From assembly GCA_903904835.1 (NCBI GenBank), contig CAIVEI010000209.1, positions 1-64,000 on the forward strand: DNA of 64,000 nucleotides, given 5' to 3'. Shown piece by piece: positions 55,746-64,000 of the stretch. Every line of letters starts with the position of its first letter. The first letter of the stretch is position 1. A program made the position numbers and the translations under genes. This DNA is from an uncultured Schlesneria sp. Its GTDB lineage: Bacteria > Planctomycetota > Planctomycetia > Planctomycetales > Planctomycetaceae. The notes beneath the pieces are model-generated. The model did no database searches. It saw only the letters and a program-made list of their open reading frames with translations, and was not told where the DNA came from.

Positions 55746-56153
55746 ATGACGACGATCCTGCTTTTGATGGCGTCGAATATTTTCATGACGTTTGCCTGGT
55801 ACGGCCACTTGAAATACGGGCACGACTGGTCGCTCGGGAAAGCAATTCTCATTTCATGGTCGATTGCGTTGCTGGAGTATTGCCTGGCGGTCCCGGCGAA
55901 TCGGTACGGGTTCGGACTGTTCTCGGGATTCCAACTGAAGATCCTTCAAGAAGTGATCACGCTGGTGGTCTTCATCGGCTTTGCAATTCTGATTCTCAAA
56001 GAGAAACTCCAGTGGAACTATCTTGTTGCTTTCGCCTTCCTCGGAGTGGCCGCGTTTTTTGCGTTCGCATTCAAATCCCCTACGGCGATTGACGCGTCTA
56101 CTCACGTCCCGGAGACGCATCTTTCGAAATCGCGAACCGGCCAAGTTTCGTAA
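55746..56153 (+). CDS. DUF486 (DMT-superfamily-like) membrane protein
   Basis: Protein of 135 residues from ATG 55746. Four hydrophobic helices (about 3-20, 30-52, 64-83, 90-108) contain LLLMASNIFMTFAWYGHLK and PANRYGFGLFSGFQLKILQE, the family signature of DUF486 four-helix proteins related to small multidrug-resistance transporters. The C-terminal tail is polar. Substrate unknown. A GTG ten codons upstream (55716) is possible. Confidence 0.88.
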   Translation: MTTILLLMASNIFMTFAWYGHLKYGHDWSLGKAILISWSIALLEYCLAVPANRYGFGLFSGFQLKILQEVITLVVFIGFAILILKEKLQWNYLVAFAFLGVAAFFAFAFKSPTAIDASTHVPETHLSKSRTGQVS

Positions 56154-56279
56154 CAGGGCTTGTTCACGTCGCAAAATTCGGACACGCCGAGATTACCAAC
56201 TTCAGTTCGCTCGTAACGCTAGCTCATTAAGGAGAGCCCCCCAACGAACCATTGCAAAATGCGAGACGCAGAAACGATC

Positions 56280-57515
56280 TCAGGGTTTGATCACCTTCTT
56301 CAGTTTGTCCCCGGCCACACGCATACCCCGCCATATTTTTGAATTGGAAACGGGAAACGAATCTGTCATTGCATCACGAAACTGCGGTAATAGCGGCTGC
56401 TTTTTCACAATCGTCGAATCGGCTTGATAGGCTTCTGTGGTTGCGGGAAGCAAATAGCTCGCAGCGTAGAATTGAGCCGGTTCGGCGAAGACCGAGTACG
56501 CCGCATTCGTTTGGACAAACTGCAAAAAAGCCGCGATCGCGGCTCGTTTTTTCGATAGCCGCCCTTTCGGGATAATAAACGCATCGGTCCAACAAGGGGT
56601 CCCTTGTGATTTATCCGCAAACGAAAACTGTCGAATGACGATCTCGTCCGGCTTCACGATCGGCGGAAATTGCCCTGGCGTCAGTTGAAGCTCTCGTTCG
56701 GCGTAATAGATCCGTTCGGAATACCCGATCAACGTTGAATCCTTTGAGTTCGCAAAGAGACGCGGCAAAACGTACGAATGATCGTTGTAGTGTGCCAAAT
56801 GAGCCTGATTCTCTTTGGATAATTCTTTGATCAGACTCAGCACTGCGGCTTTAGCCGGTTCGTCCAGTTCCGCCCCGTCCTTCCAAAGTGAAATCAAATG
56901 TTCGCGTGCCCATTCAGGCCCGTGAATATCCAGGACCGCATCCGCGTAATACTCCCCGAGTGTTGTGCCTCCCCACATCGCTGCCAGGACAGGTTTCCCG
57001 ACGGCTGGGTCGACTGCTTTCAAAAAAGACTCGAATGTTCTGGCGTCAACAACATCTTTATTCGAAGCCCAGATTTGAAGGTAATTGCCGCATACCCAAT
57101 GTGGAACGACTTGCGTTCCAATTTCGGTCTTGCTGATGACGCTAGCCGGGCCGATATAACTGTCGGGGGTTCGGCGAACTTCAATCGGAATCTCATCAAT
57201 TCCTCCGAATTGGCCCTCCATCAATTCATCAATTCGACATGTATCAATTTCGACAATGTCAAAATCGACGATGCGCGAGAGCCCGTTCCCCTCAAACGAA
57301 TCGTCGTAGGGGTTCCACAATTCGAGATCGAGGTCAATCGATAGATATCGTCGCTCAAATGCATTCTCCAACTTCTTGATCGCGGTGGAGGCATCAGGCA
57401 GGTACGCAAAGATGGCGACATTCAATTTCGTGTCACGCGATTGAGCGTTGGCGCATAGCGGTGTCAAAACTCCAAAACAGATCAAGAAAAACAGTCGAAT
57501 TCTTTTGGCCCACAT
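56280..57515 (-). CDS. Secreted thiaminase I (thiamine pyridinylase) homologue
   Basis: Protein of 411 residues from ATG 57515 (AAAGGGA upstream), where a signal peptide starts (MWAKRIRLFFLICFGVLTPLCANA). The rest resembles periplasmic-binding-protein-fold thiaminase I: LNVAIFAYLPD, Cys142 in PHWVCGNYLQIW at the nucleophile position, MWGGTTLGEYYADAVLDIHG, IGYSE with Glu267 at the general-base position (Cys to Glu spacing 125, near the 128 of the characterised Bacillus enzyme), and TPCWTDAFIIP. The enzyme exchanges the thiazolium of thiamine for a nucleophile. It is exported and lies in no thiamine operon. The family fit is good; activity is untested. Confidence 0.8.
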   Translation of the reverse strand: MWAKRIRLFFLICFGVLTPLCANAQSRDTKLNVAIFAYLPDASTAIKKLENAFERRYLSIDLDLELWNPYDDSFEGNGLSRIVDFDIVEIDTCRIDELMEGQFGGIDEIPIEVRRTPDSYIGPASVISKTEIGTQVVPHWVCGNYLQIWASNKDVVDARTFESFLKAVDPAVGKPVLAAMWGGTTLGEYYADAVLDIHGPEWAREHLISLWKDGAELDEPAKAAVLSLIKELSKENQAHLAHYNDHSYVLPRLFANSKDSTLIGYSERIYYAERELQLTPGQFPPIVKPDEIVIRQFSFADKSQGTPCWTDAFIIPKGRLSKKRAAIAAFLQFVQTNAAYSVFAEPAQFYAASYLLPATTEAYQADSTIVKKQPLLPQFRDAMTDSFPVSNSKIWRGMRVAGDKLKKVIKP

Positions 57516-57875
57516 CAGTTTTTCCCTTTCATTTCCACACAAAAAGTCGCAAATACGAATCGCCTTCAGACGAACCTGCATCGTTGCGTCGCAAAGGCTA
57601 ACGCACTGCACCATCCCAGAAAAGCGAACTGAACAGATAAACAGACCGCTTTCGTTTTACCAGGCCATCGGATCACACTCGTTGCACTCGTGTCAGGCGG
57701 TTCGACTCGTCTCATCAGCATAGATTTAAAACCCCGTCCTTGCCGCTTTTTAGCTTACGTTCTTTGCAATTGGTGAGATCGCAACGAGTATCTGCTTTGC
57801 AAATCACAAAATGTAACTCCACTCGGTAGAATGTCCGCCGTGATCATCACTTTGCTGTGTTGAAAGGCGGTCTTC

Positions 57876-59639
57876 GTGTTGAACTGGATTACGCGCTCGG
57901 TCTTCGCCATATTCCTCATTTGCGAGTGCTCATCCGTGTGCGCCGATGAGGATCGCTGGTGGCCCGAACAATTGGTTCCCAAATCCATCGTGCGTACGCG
58001 TGAACATGGCGACCCTGCTTACAAAATGCTGGTGCAGTCTGTCGCGGGCCTTGCCGCCAAAGCGGTCAACCAAGGCCAGGGCGATGAAATGGTCTGGGTC
58101 TTTAATGACAATCAGGACATGGAACTGTGGTATCAAGCGTTTCTCAAACGCCATCCAAATATCGCAACGAATGGCGGCACGCTGACCACTTGGGAATTAG
58201 TGAACCGCTTTGCCGAACGAGGCATCATCAAGGGATATATCCTCTATTCGCAAGACAAGTCGCTCGGCCAGACCTCGGATCATCGGGCTGGAATGGACCG
58301 ATCCGTGAACGTCGCAACGAGTCTGGCCGGGATTCATCACGGTATCGTCGTCGAAGAAAGCCTGGAGCAAGAAGCAATCGCTAATGGGTTGACGATGCTG
58401 TTGGACGTCCGGGGTAAGAGTCAGTCATGGTGCTTTGAAAACTACAAAGATCGATTCCACCGACGAATGTTGTGTGCACAAGATCCTCGAATTTCAAATG
58501 TGCGCGACCTGGCGATCGCTCAGCAGGCGCTGGTCCTGTTCGGAGCCGACGAACCGATGGAGTCGGCGATGCGCTGGTTGGAACCACTTTCACCCATCGC
58601 AGGTTGGAATGGAGGAGACGAATTTGAAACGACTCGATTGTCAACAATTTATGGCCATATCCAGACGGCGACTGACTGGTGCATGAATCTGCCAATCCTG
58701 ATGTCCGGCAGCGAGCAAGTAACAGTCCCAGTCCCGAACAAATTCGACCCGCATACGATTGAGTGGTCTGATCGCCGAAGCTGCGTCAGTTTCATTCTGA
58801 CCGATGGCGACAACGTGCAGTGGTTCCAGTCGAGCTTCTTCCATGGGAATCCCAGTTACTGGAACAGCCCCGGTCGGGGGAAATTTCCCTTCGGCTGGTC
58901 ATGTTGCTTTGCGTCGTTAGCTCAACTCTGCCCCGACGCGATGGAATATGGAATGACCACACAAAAACAGAACGACCAGTTCATCGAATGGGGAGGCGGT
59001 TATTACTACCCCGACCTTTTTGCAAAATCCCGCCCTGACCAGCGCGAACTGTTGGCAAGACACGCATCTCGAACATGGAAATATATGCGGCGGACCGGGA
59101 CACGGATCATCGGTTTCAACGTCGCTACAGTCGATTCCCCGGCCGCGATAGAAGCGTACGAGACGATCGCGGGGCAAACGGACGATTTGACCGCGATACT
59201 CGTTTTTCAGTATTCACCCTACGAAGCAGGCGCCGGAAAAACCTTCTGGGTCAAGGACCGTCGGGGAGTCGAAATTCCGGTGATCAGCGCTCGGTATTCC
59301 ATCTGGGAAAATTCAAACCGTCGCCCGCGAAGTGGCACACCGTCCAAAGTTGCCCGCGAGATTCGCGACACGGCAGCGGGCAACAACGTGTGCCACGATT
59401 GGGTTATTGTCCACGCCTGGTCTTACTTTCAGCGAGTTCCCGGACCAGACGAAAATTCTGAGAACCTGCCGCAGAAATACGCCCCAAAACGTGGCGGAGA
59501 ACGCGGGTATGAACCAGCTTTCTGGTGCTCAGACCGATTGCCTTCAGTCGTTCACACCGTTACTCCAGAAGAACTCGCGTGGCGAATTCGTATGGAACAC
59601 GACGCCACCGCCACTCGACAACTTCTCGAAAAGAAGTGA
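57876..59639 (+). CDS. Secreted GxGYxYP-type putative glycoside hydrolase
   Basis: Protein of 587 residues starting at GTG 57876 or TTG 57879 (AAGGCGG upstream), with a signal peptide (hydrophobic 8-22). The defining motif reads WGGGYYYPDLF, with FILTDGDNVQWFQS upstream and FGWSCCFASLAQLCP between. Other parts (VWVFNDNQDMELWYQAF, IIGFNVATVDSP) fit the GxGYxYP domain, a predicted barrel glycosidase. Probably acts outside the cell. Divergent from the thiaminase gene across 360 bases that contain no gene. Confidence 0.8.
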   Translation: MLNWITRSVFAIFLICECSSVCADEDRWWPEQLVPKSIVRTREHGDPAYKMLVQSVAGLAAKAVNQGQGDEMVWVFNDNQDMELWYQAFLKRHPNIATNGGTLTTWELVNRFAERGIIKGYILYSQDKSLGQTSDHRAGMDRSVNVATSLAGIHHGIVVEESLEQEAIANGLTMLLDVRGKSQSWCFENYKDRFHRRMLCAQDPRISNVRDLAIAQQALVLFGADEPMESAMRWLEPLSPIAGWNGGDEFETTRLSTIYGHIQTATDWCMNLPILMSGSEQVTVPVPNKFDPHTIEWSDRRSCVSFILTDGDNVQWFQSSFFHGNPSYWNSPGRGKFPFGWSCCFASLAQLCPDAMEYGMTTQKQNDQFIEWGGGYYYPDLFAKSRPDQRELLARHASRTWKYMRRTGTRIIGFNVATVDSPAAIEAYETIAGQTDDLTAILVFQYSPYEAGAGKTFWVKDRRGVEIPVISARYSIWENSNRRPRSGTPSKVAREIRDTAAGNNVCHDWVIVHAWSYFQRVPGPDENSENLPQKYAPKRGGERGYEPAFWCSDRLPSVVHTVTPEELAWRIRMEHDATATRQLLEKK

Positions 59640-59749
59640 TTCCATTCTTGTTCCCGAGCACCTGTTTGAGAAGGAGTCTCTTCGAAGCTCCGGCGTTGTG
59701 AAAATCTTGATTGTATTCGGTCGCCACTATCCGGCTTACTGTGCCCAAC

Positions 59750-62700
59750 TTACTCGTTCGCCAGCAACTTTTTGAGGCGGATTGTTTCGGGGTTGTCGGG
59801 GTCAAGTTGAATTGTTTTTTCAACGATTCGCATCGCACGTCGTCTGTCGTTCTGTTGAATCAGTAACTCTGCCGCTTCACGACAGATGGCGGCGTCATCG
59901 GGAAGTCGCTTCACACCAAACTCCCTCAAGAAATCCGCTTGCCTGGCATAGTCGTTTAAGCTGGCTAATGCAATTTGGAGCAGCGGATGACCGGGGTCGA
60001 TCAACAGGACCGATCGGATCGATTCCGCCGTGCCATTGCGGATTAGACTCGTGGCTGTGTCACGTCTGGTGATCGTCCATTTTGTCGAGATCGGCAAGTT
60101 CGGTTGGGGATAGAGATCCTGTTGGACGAGTGTTGTCCAATCGGGATGATTTGCCAGACCTTGCTCTAGCGCCTGAACCATTAATTGGCGTTTTTCGGTC
60201 GGGACTTGTTCCAGCATCCCAAGTTGTCGACCAAGGCGTTCGCCAGACTCGGTCGTTGTGATCGCTTCGGCCAAGGTGCCGTCGAGAAGTTCCAACGAAC
60301 TGATGTCCCAGATTTTTGCTGTCTGGTCATCACTGGCCGAGACCATTTGGGAGCCGTCCGGGCTGAAGCTGGCTGTGTTGAGTGATTTGTCATGAAGCAG
60401 GGGAGGGCCGATGGGTTGACCCGTTTCGGCATCCCAGATCCGAGCTGACTTATCTTCATTCGCCGTCAAAATCCGCTTGCCGTCGGCACTGAATCTCGCG
60501 CTATTGATACGACTTGTGTGCAATAACGGTTGTCCCGTCAACTGGCGCGTTTGTGCATCCCAGATTCGAACGACGTAGTCATTACAGACGGTCAGAAAAC
60601 TCGACCCGTCGGGTTGGTAGCTGGCAATATAAACAGCATCCGGATGCTGCAATGGCGATCCAATCAGCAATCCTGTTTGTGCGTCCCAGATCCGAACCAG
60701 ACTATCGCGACTTGCCGTAATGATTTGTGTACCGCTGGGACTGAAACTGGCGGAATCGACAAAACCGTCGTGCACCAGTTGTGGGCCGATCGGCTGTCCC
60801 GTGTGCCCATCCCAGATCCGTGCGGTCTTATCACGGCTGGCCGTGACGATCTGTTTTCCATCAGGGCTGAAGCTTGCACTCGACAAAAAGGCATCGTGTT
60901 TTACGGGCGACCCCATCGGCTGGCAGGTTTCTGCATTCCAGATTCGAGCGGTGCCATCCTGGCTGGCGGTGACGACTCGTGAACCGTCACCGCTGAAGCT
61001 GGCCGTCACAACGACACCACCATGAGTGAGGGGTGGACCAACGGGTTGCCCTGTTGCCGTATCCCAGATCTGAGCGGTCGAATCATCGCTTGCGGTCACA
61101 ATTCGATTCCCGCTGGGACTGAAACGGGCGACTGTCACGGTCCGTTGATGTCTTAATGAGGGACCGATTGTTCGGCCGGTGCGCACGTCCCAGATTTGGG
61201 CCGTATTATCACCGCTCGAAGTGACCACACGGTTACTGTTCGGACTGAAGCTCGCGTCGTAAATCGAATCGGTGTGTTTCAGTGTCTGGGTGACAGGTAG
61301 AGCAATCATTGCGTTCCAAAGACCAGCCGTCAGATCATCGCTCGACGTTAAGACGCTTGCACCGTCCGGACTGAAGCAGGCACTGTTGACGGGACCATCA
61401 TGAGAGAATGAAGTTCCGATCTGACTTCCGTTCGAGGCATTCCAGATTTTAGCAGTTCGATCGTCACTGGCCGTGACGATTCGCGTTCCGTCTGGACTGA
61501 AGTTAACGCCAATGACCGAATCGTCATGGTGCAGAGGTCGGCCGATTCGCGAACCCGTTTTCGCATCCCAGATTCGAGCCGTCTTATCGTCGCTGCCTGT
61601 GACTGCTCGCGTCTCATCAGGGCTGAATCGACAATTGGTGACAGACCGGTCATGAGCGAGCGGAGGGGTGATTGGCTGTCCGGTCTCTGCATCCCAAATC
61701 CTTGCAGTGGTATCTCCGCTGGCGGTGATCACTGAAGTACCTGACAGATTAAAACTGGCGAAATAGATTGCTCCCTGATGCCGCATGGGGCGACCAATTG
61801 GCTTTCCTGTGGTCGCATCCCAAACCTGTGCTGTCGTATCACCACTGGCCGTTAAGATGCGTGATCCATCCGAGCTGAAACTTGCTGTATAAATTGCGTC
61901 TTGATGTTTCAACAGCACTCCTGTCGGCCGTCCGGTTGAAACGTCCCAGATGCGCGCAGTGCCATCACCACTGGCGATTAATAGCGACATGCCGTCGGGG
62001 CTGAAGTTTGCGGTATAGATTGATTGGGGATCTTCAATGGGTGGGCCCATTGGCTGCCCCGTTGTTGAGTCCCATATTTGTACGTTCGTATCGCCGCTGA
62101 CAGTGACAACTTTTGATCCATCGGGACTGAATGTCGCGTTGCTGACAAACCCCTGATGCAATAGAGGCGATTCGACAGATTCGCCGGTGTTCGCGTCCCA
62201 GATCTGTGCAGTTTGATCGCGACTGGCGGTGACAATTCGATTTCCGTCGTGACTAAAGCTTGCGCCGAGGATTGCTTGTTCATGTCGAAATGAGTGAACC
62301 GGCAAGGGGAGTGCGTCGCGTACTCCATAACGGAGAGTCAGCCAGAGTGCGTCGCGAGCATCGGTGTTTTCCGGGTCATACCGGAGTGACCGGCCCAGGT
62401 AGGCCAGGGTCTCTCGCCATTTTCTCTCGGACAGTCGCTCTTGCGCCGTCGCGAAGTCAGAACGACTTGCCTCGCGTACAAGTTCACGCGCGATGGATCG
62501 TTGCTTAATGGCCTCATCCCGTTTTTGAAGGGCTTCGGTTCGAGCTGCATCAAGATTCGTGTTGGTGGTTTTGAGTTCATCGTTCTTACTGATGATTTCT
62601 TCGTTTTGATGAATGATGGTTTTGTTAGCGTTATTGAGTCGATGATTGGCCAGACTGACAATGCCGTAGGCGATCGACGAAATCAAAGCGATCAGTGCCA

Positions 62701-64000
62701 GTGAAACACTGCCGGCTTGAACGAGGCCTTTGTTTTTGCGAGCCCAGCGTGAAACCTGTTCGCTGATCGTATCCTGAGCAGCACTGATCGGTTCATCGGC
62801 CAGCCAATGTTCGATATCGTCTGCCATCGAGTTCGCGTTGGGATAGCGATCCTCGGGACGAAGAGCCATCCCCTTCAGGCAGATCGCTTCCAGACCTCGT
62901 GGAATTTCGCTCAGTAACTCTCTGGGCCGAGGAAATTCACCCGTTCGAACTTTGCGCAGGATTTCGGTAAGGTTGTCCCGTTCGAAGGGAGGGCGACCAC
63001 AGAGAATGTGATACAGCGTCGCACCCAGGCTATAAATGTCGGTCCCAGGGCCAAGGTTTTCCAATTGGCCCGCCGCCTGTTCGGGGCTCATATATGCGGG
63101 TGTCCCAAGCGCCGACCCCTGTAATGTCTGAATCGAACCGCTCAACGCGGATGTCGGACGCAATGGGGAATCCGCTCCAACTTCCTCTTTGCCGATTACT
63201 TTGGCCAAACCCCAGTCGACGACAAGCGTTTCACCGTACTTGCCGACCATGACGTTGGCCGGTTTCAAATCTCGGTGCAGCACGCCACGACTGTGTGCGT
63301 ATTCCATGGCGTTGCAAACATCCGTAAAACGTCCCAGAAGTTGACGTAATGCCAACTGACGCTCACCCGGTGCTTGTGTCTTCTGCTTTTCTTTCTTATG
63401 GAAGTCGTCAATCGAACGTTTGAGGCTGTCACCCTTGATGAACCGCATGGCATAGTAAGGATTTCCATGCTGGCCTTGGCCGAGTGCGTAGACCGGGACG
63501 ATTCCGGGGTGTTCGAGGCCACCCGTGATTTCGGCTTCGAGAACAAACCGTTCTCTGGCCGTCGGGTCGTCCTCAAAACGTTCAAGGATTTCTTTCAGCG
63601 CAACTTCCCGGTTCAATTGAAGGTCGAGGGCCACGGAGACCTTCCCGAGTCCGCCCTTGGCATGCGAACGTAAAATTCGGAATCGACCGGACGTTTCAGT
63701 AGAAGTCCGCGACTTCGAACGAGTTTCGATGGTCGCATCCGCGACGGTTTTCGGATCAGAAATCGTTTTTGGTGACTCACGGTCGCCGACCACGGTATCA
63801 AGGTTGTCTGCGTGGTCGGATTTCTCTGGCAGTGTCAAATTGTCGTCGGCAAGTGTTTTCTGATCAGAAATTGTTTGACGTGACTCTTTGTCACTGACCT
63901 CGGTCTCCAGGGTGATTTCGTGGTCGGAGGTGGCTTGCGGTGTCAGATTGCCTTCAGCAACTGTATTCAGGTTGAGGTCGTCGTCCGACGTCTCCGTCGG
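59750..64000 (-). CDS. Membrane serine/threonine kinase with 16 WD40 repeats (5' end beyond window)
   Basis: The frame stays open to the window edge (about 1416 codons seen); a TTG at 63838 is not a convincing start, because the upstream codons continue a 36-residue tandem repeat (from GNLTPQATSDHE to TLAD, then from DNLTLPEKSDHA to TVAD). The kinase domain has FRILRSHAKGGLGKVSVAL, VALKEI, HRDLKPANVMV, DWGLAK and SPEQA. One membrane segment (GSVSLALIALISSIAYGIVSLA) is followed by a coiled-coil-like stretch and 16 WD40 repeats ending in variants of TARIWD. A TPR-like C-terminus closes it. Typical of planctomycete signalling kinases with an extracytoplasmic sensor propeller. Confidence 0.92.
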   Translation of the reverse strand, partial: PTETSDDDLNLNTVAEGNLTPQATSDHEITLETEVSDKESRQTISDQKTLADDNLTLPEKSDHADNLDTVVGDRESPKTISDPKTVADATIETRSKSRTSTETSGRFRILRSHAKGGLGKVSVALDLQLNREVALKEILERFEDDPTARERFVLEAEITGGLEHPGIVPVYALGQGQHGNPYYAMRFIKGDSLKRSIDDFHKKEKQKTQAPGERQLALRQLLGRFTDVCNAMEYAHSRGVLHRDLKPANVMVGKYGETLVVDWGLAKVIGKEEVGADSPLRPTSALSGSIQTLQGSALGTPAYMSPEQAAGQLENLGPGTDIYSLGATLYHILCGRPPFERDNLTEILRKVRTGEFPRPRELLSEIPRGLEAICLKGMALRPEDRYPNANSMADDIEHWLADEPISAAQDTISEQVSRWARKNKGLVQAGSVSLALIALISSIAYGIVSLANHRLNNANKTIIHQNEEIISKNDELKTTNTNLDAARTEALQKRDEAIKQRSIARELVREASRSDFATAQERLSERKWRETLAYLGRSLRYDPENTDARDALWLTLRYGVRDALPLPVHSFRHEQAILGASFSHDGNRIVTASRDQTAQIWDANTGESVESPLLHQGFVSNATFSPDGSKVVTVSGDTNVQIWDSTTGQPMGPPIEDPQSIYTANFSPDGMSLLIASGDGTARIWDVSTGRPTGVLLKHQDAIYTASFSSDGSRILTASGDTTAQVWDATTGKPIGRPMRHQGAIYFASFNLSGTSVITASGDTTARIWDAETGQPITPPLAHDRSVTNCRFSPDETRAVTGSDDKTARIWDAKTGSRIGRPLHHDDSVIGVNFSPDGTRIVTASDDRTAKIWNASNGSQIGTSFSHDGPVNSACFSPDGASVLTSSDDLTAGLWNAMIALPVTQTLKHTDSIYDASFSPNSNRVVTSSGDNTAQIWDVRTGRTIGPSLRHQRTVTVARFSPSGNRIVTASDDSTAQIWDTATGQPVGPPLTHGGVVVTASFSGDGSRVVTASQDGTARIWNAETCQPMGSPVKHDAFLSSASFSPDGKQIVTASRDKTARIWDGHTGQPIGPQLVHDGFVDSASFSPSGTQIITASRDSLVRIWDAQTGLLIGSPLQHPDAVYIASYQPDGSSFLTVCNDYVVRIWDAQTRQLTGQPLLHTSRINSARFSADGKRILTANEDKSARIWDAETGQPIGPPLLHDKSLNTASFSPDGSQMVSASDDQTAKIWDISSLELLDGTLAEAITTTESGERLGRQLGMLEQVPTEKRQLMVQALEQGLANHPDWTTLVQQDLYPQPNLPISTKWTITRRDTATSLIRNGTAESIRSVLLIDPGHPLLQIALASLNDYARQADFLREFGVKRLPDDAAICREAAELLIQQNDRRRAMRIVEKTIQLDPDNPETIRLKKLLANE

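Overview
The window looks like chromosomal DNA of a planctomycete (order Planctomycetales). The marker families are a DUF1559 protein with a type IV prepilin leader, a very large PSCyt1/PSCyt2/PSD1 (DUF1549/DUF1553) protein with a c-type haem motif, two FG-GAP/VCBS + ASPIC/UnbV proteins, a protein kinase fused to WD40 repeats, an ECF sigma/anti-sigma pair, FHA proteins, and many secreted carbohydrate-active enzymes. Genes are loosely packed on both strands, with gene-poor gaps full of short palindromic repeats. No tRNA, rRNA or CRISPR array was seen.

Layout. 1-7000: gene-free left edge, an UnbV protein, a secreted alpha/beta hydrolase and a DUF4965/DUF1793 (glutaminase-A-like) protein, separated by copies of a 19-bp palindrome. 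7160-9365: phosphoesterase and GH71/GH99-like secreted protein. 9660-12050: ArsD-ArsA arsenite module without pump, reductase or ArsR. 12370-19070: DUF1559 pseudopilin, small lipoprotein, TPR+UnbV protein, small membrane protein and a carboxypeptidase-regulatory-like secreted protein. 19119-22230: TIM-barrel aldolase-like protein, CbiX-type chelatase, and an NtrC-like regulator that lacks the GAFTGA loop. 22500-31550: a 1428-residue membrane protein with about 750 residues of low complexity, M24 peptidase, ScpB, HAD phosphatase and an ECF sigma/anti-sigma operon. 31723-34869: PSCyt1/PSD1 protein.

34870-37445 is a gene-poor repeat zone with two different tandem arrays. 37446-43609 is an accessory conflict/defence-type island: a caspase-like protease with a C-terminal adaptor-like domain, an NB-ARC/TPR (STAND) protein in the -1 frame relative to it, a gene remnant, a small protein plus Ser/Thr kinase, and a DUF433 antitoxin whose DUF5615-type toxin is truncated to 24 codons. 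This is the most interesting part of the window: the protease and NB-ARC frames overlap, and the NB-ARC frame has no ATG/GTG/TTG before its Walker A motif, so it may be one frameshifted caspase-NB-ARC-TPR gene.

44178-50065: housekeeping and small genes (zinc-ribbon protein, AXE1 esterase, LutA/LldE-like protein, hemC, FHA protein) interrupted by palindromic repeats and a 99-bp MITE-like element with a 9-bp direct duplication. 50403-52776: three-gene glycan/envelope operon (DUF2334 deacetylase-like, GT2, kinase-like). 53071-59639: GH53 galactanase, PQQ-propeller protein, DUF486 membrane protein, a convincing secreted thiaminase I homologue and a GxGYxYP protein. 59750-64000: a kinase-WD40 protein running off the right edge.
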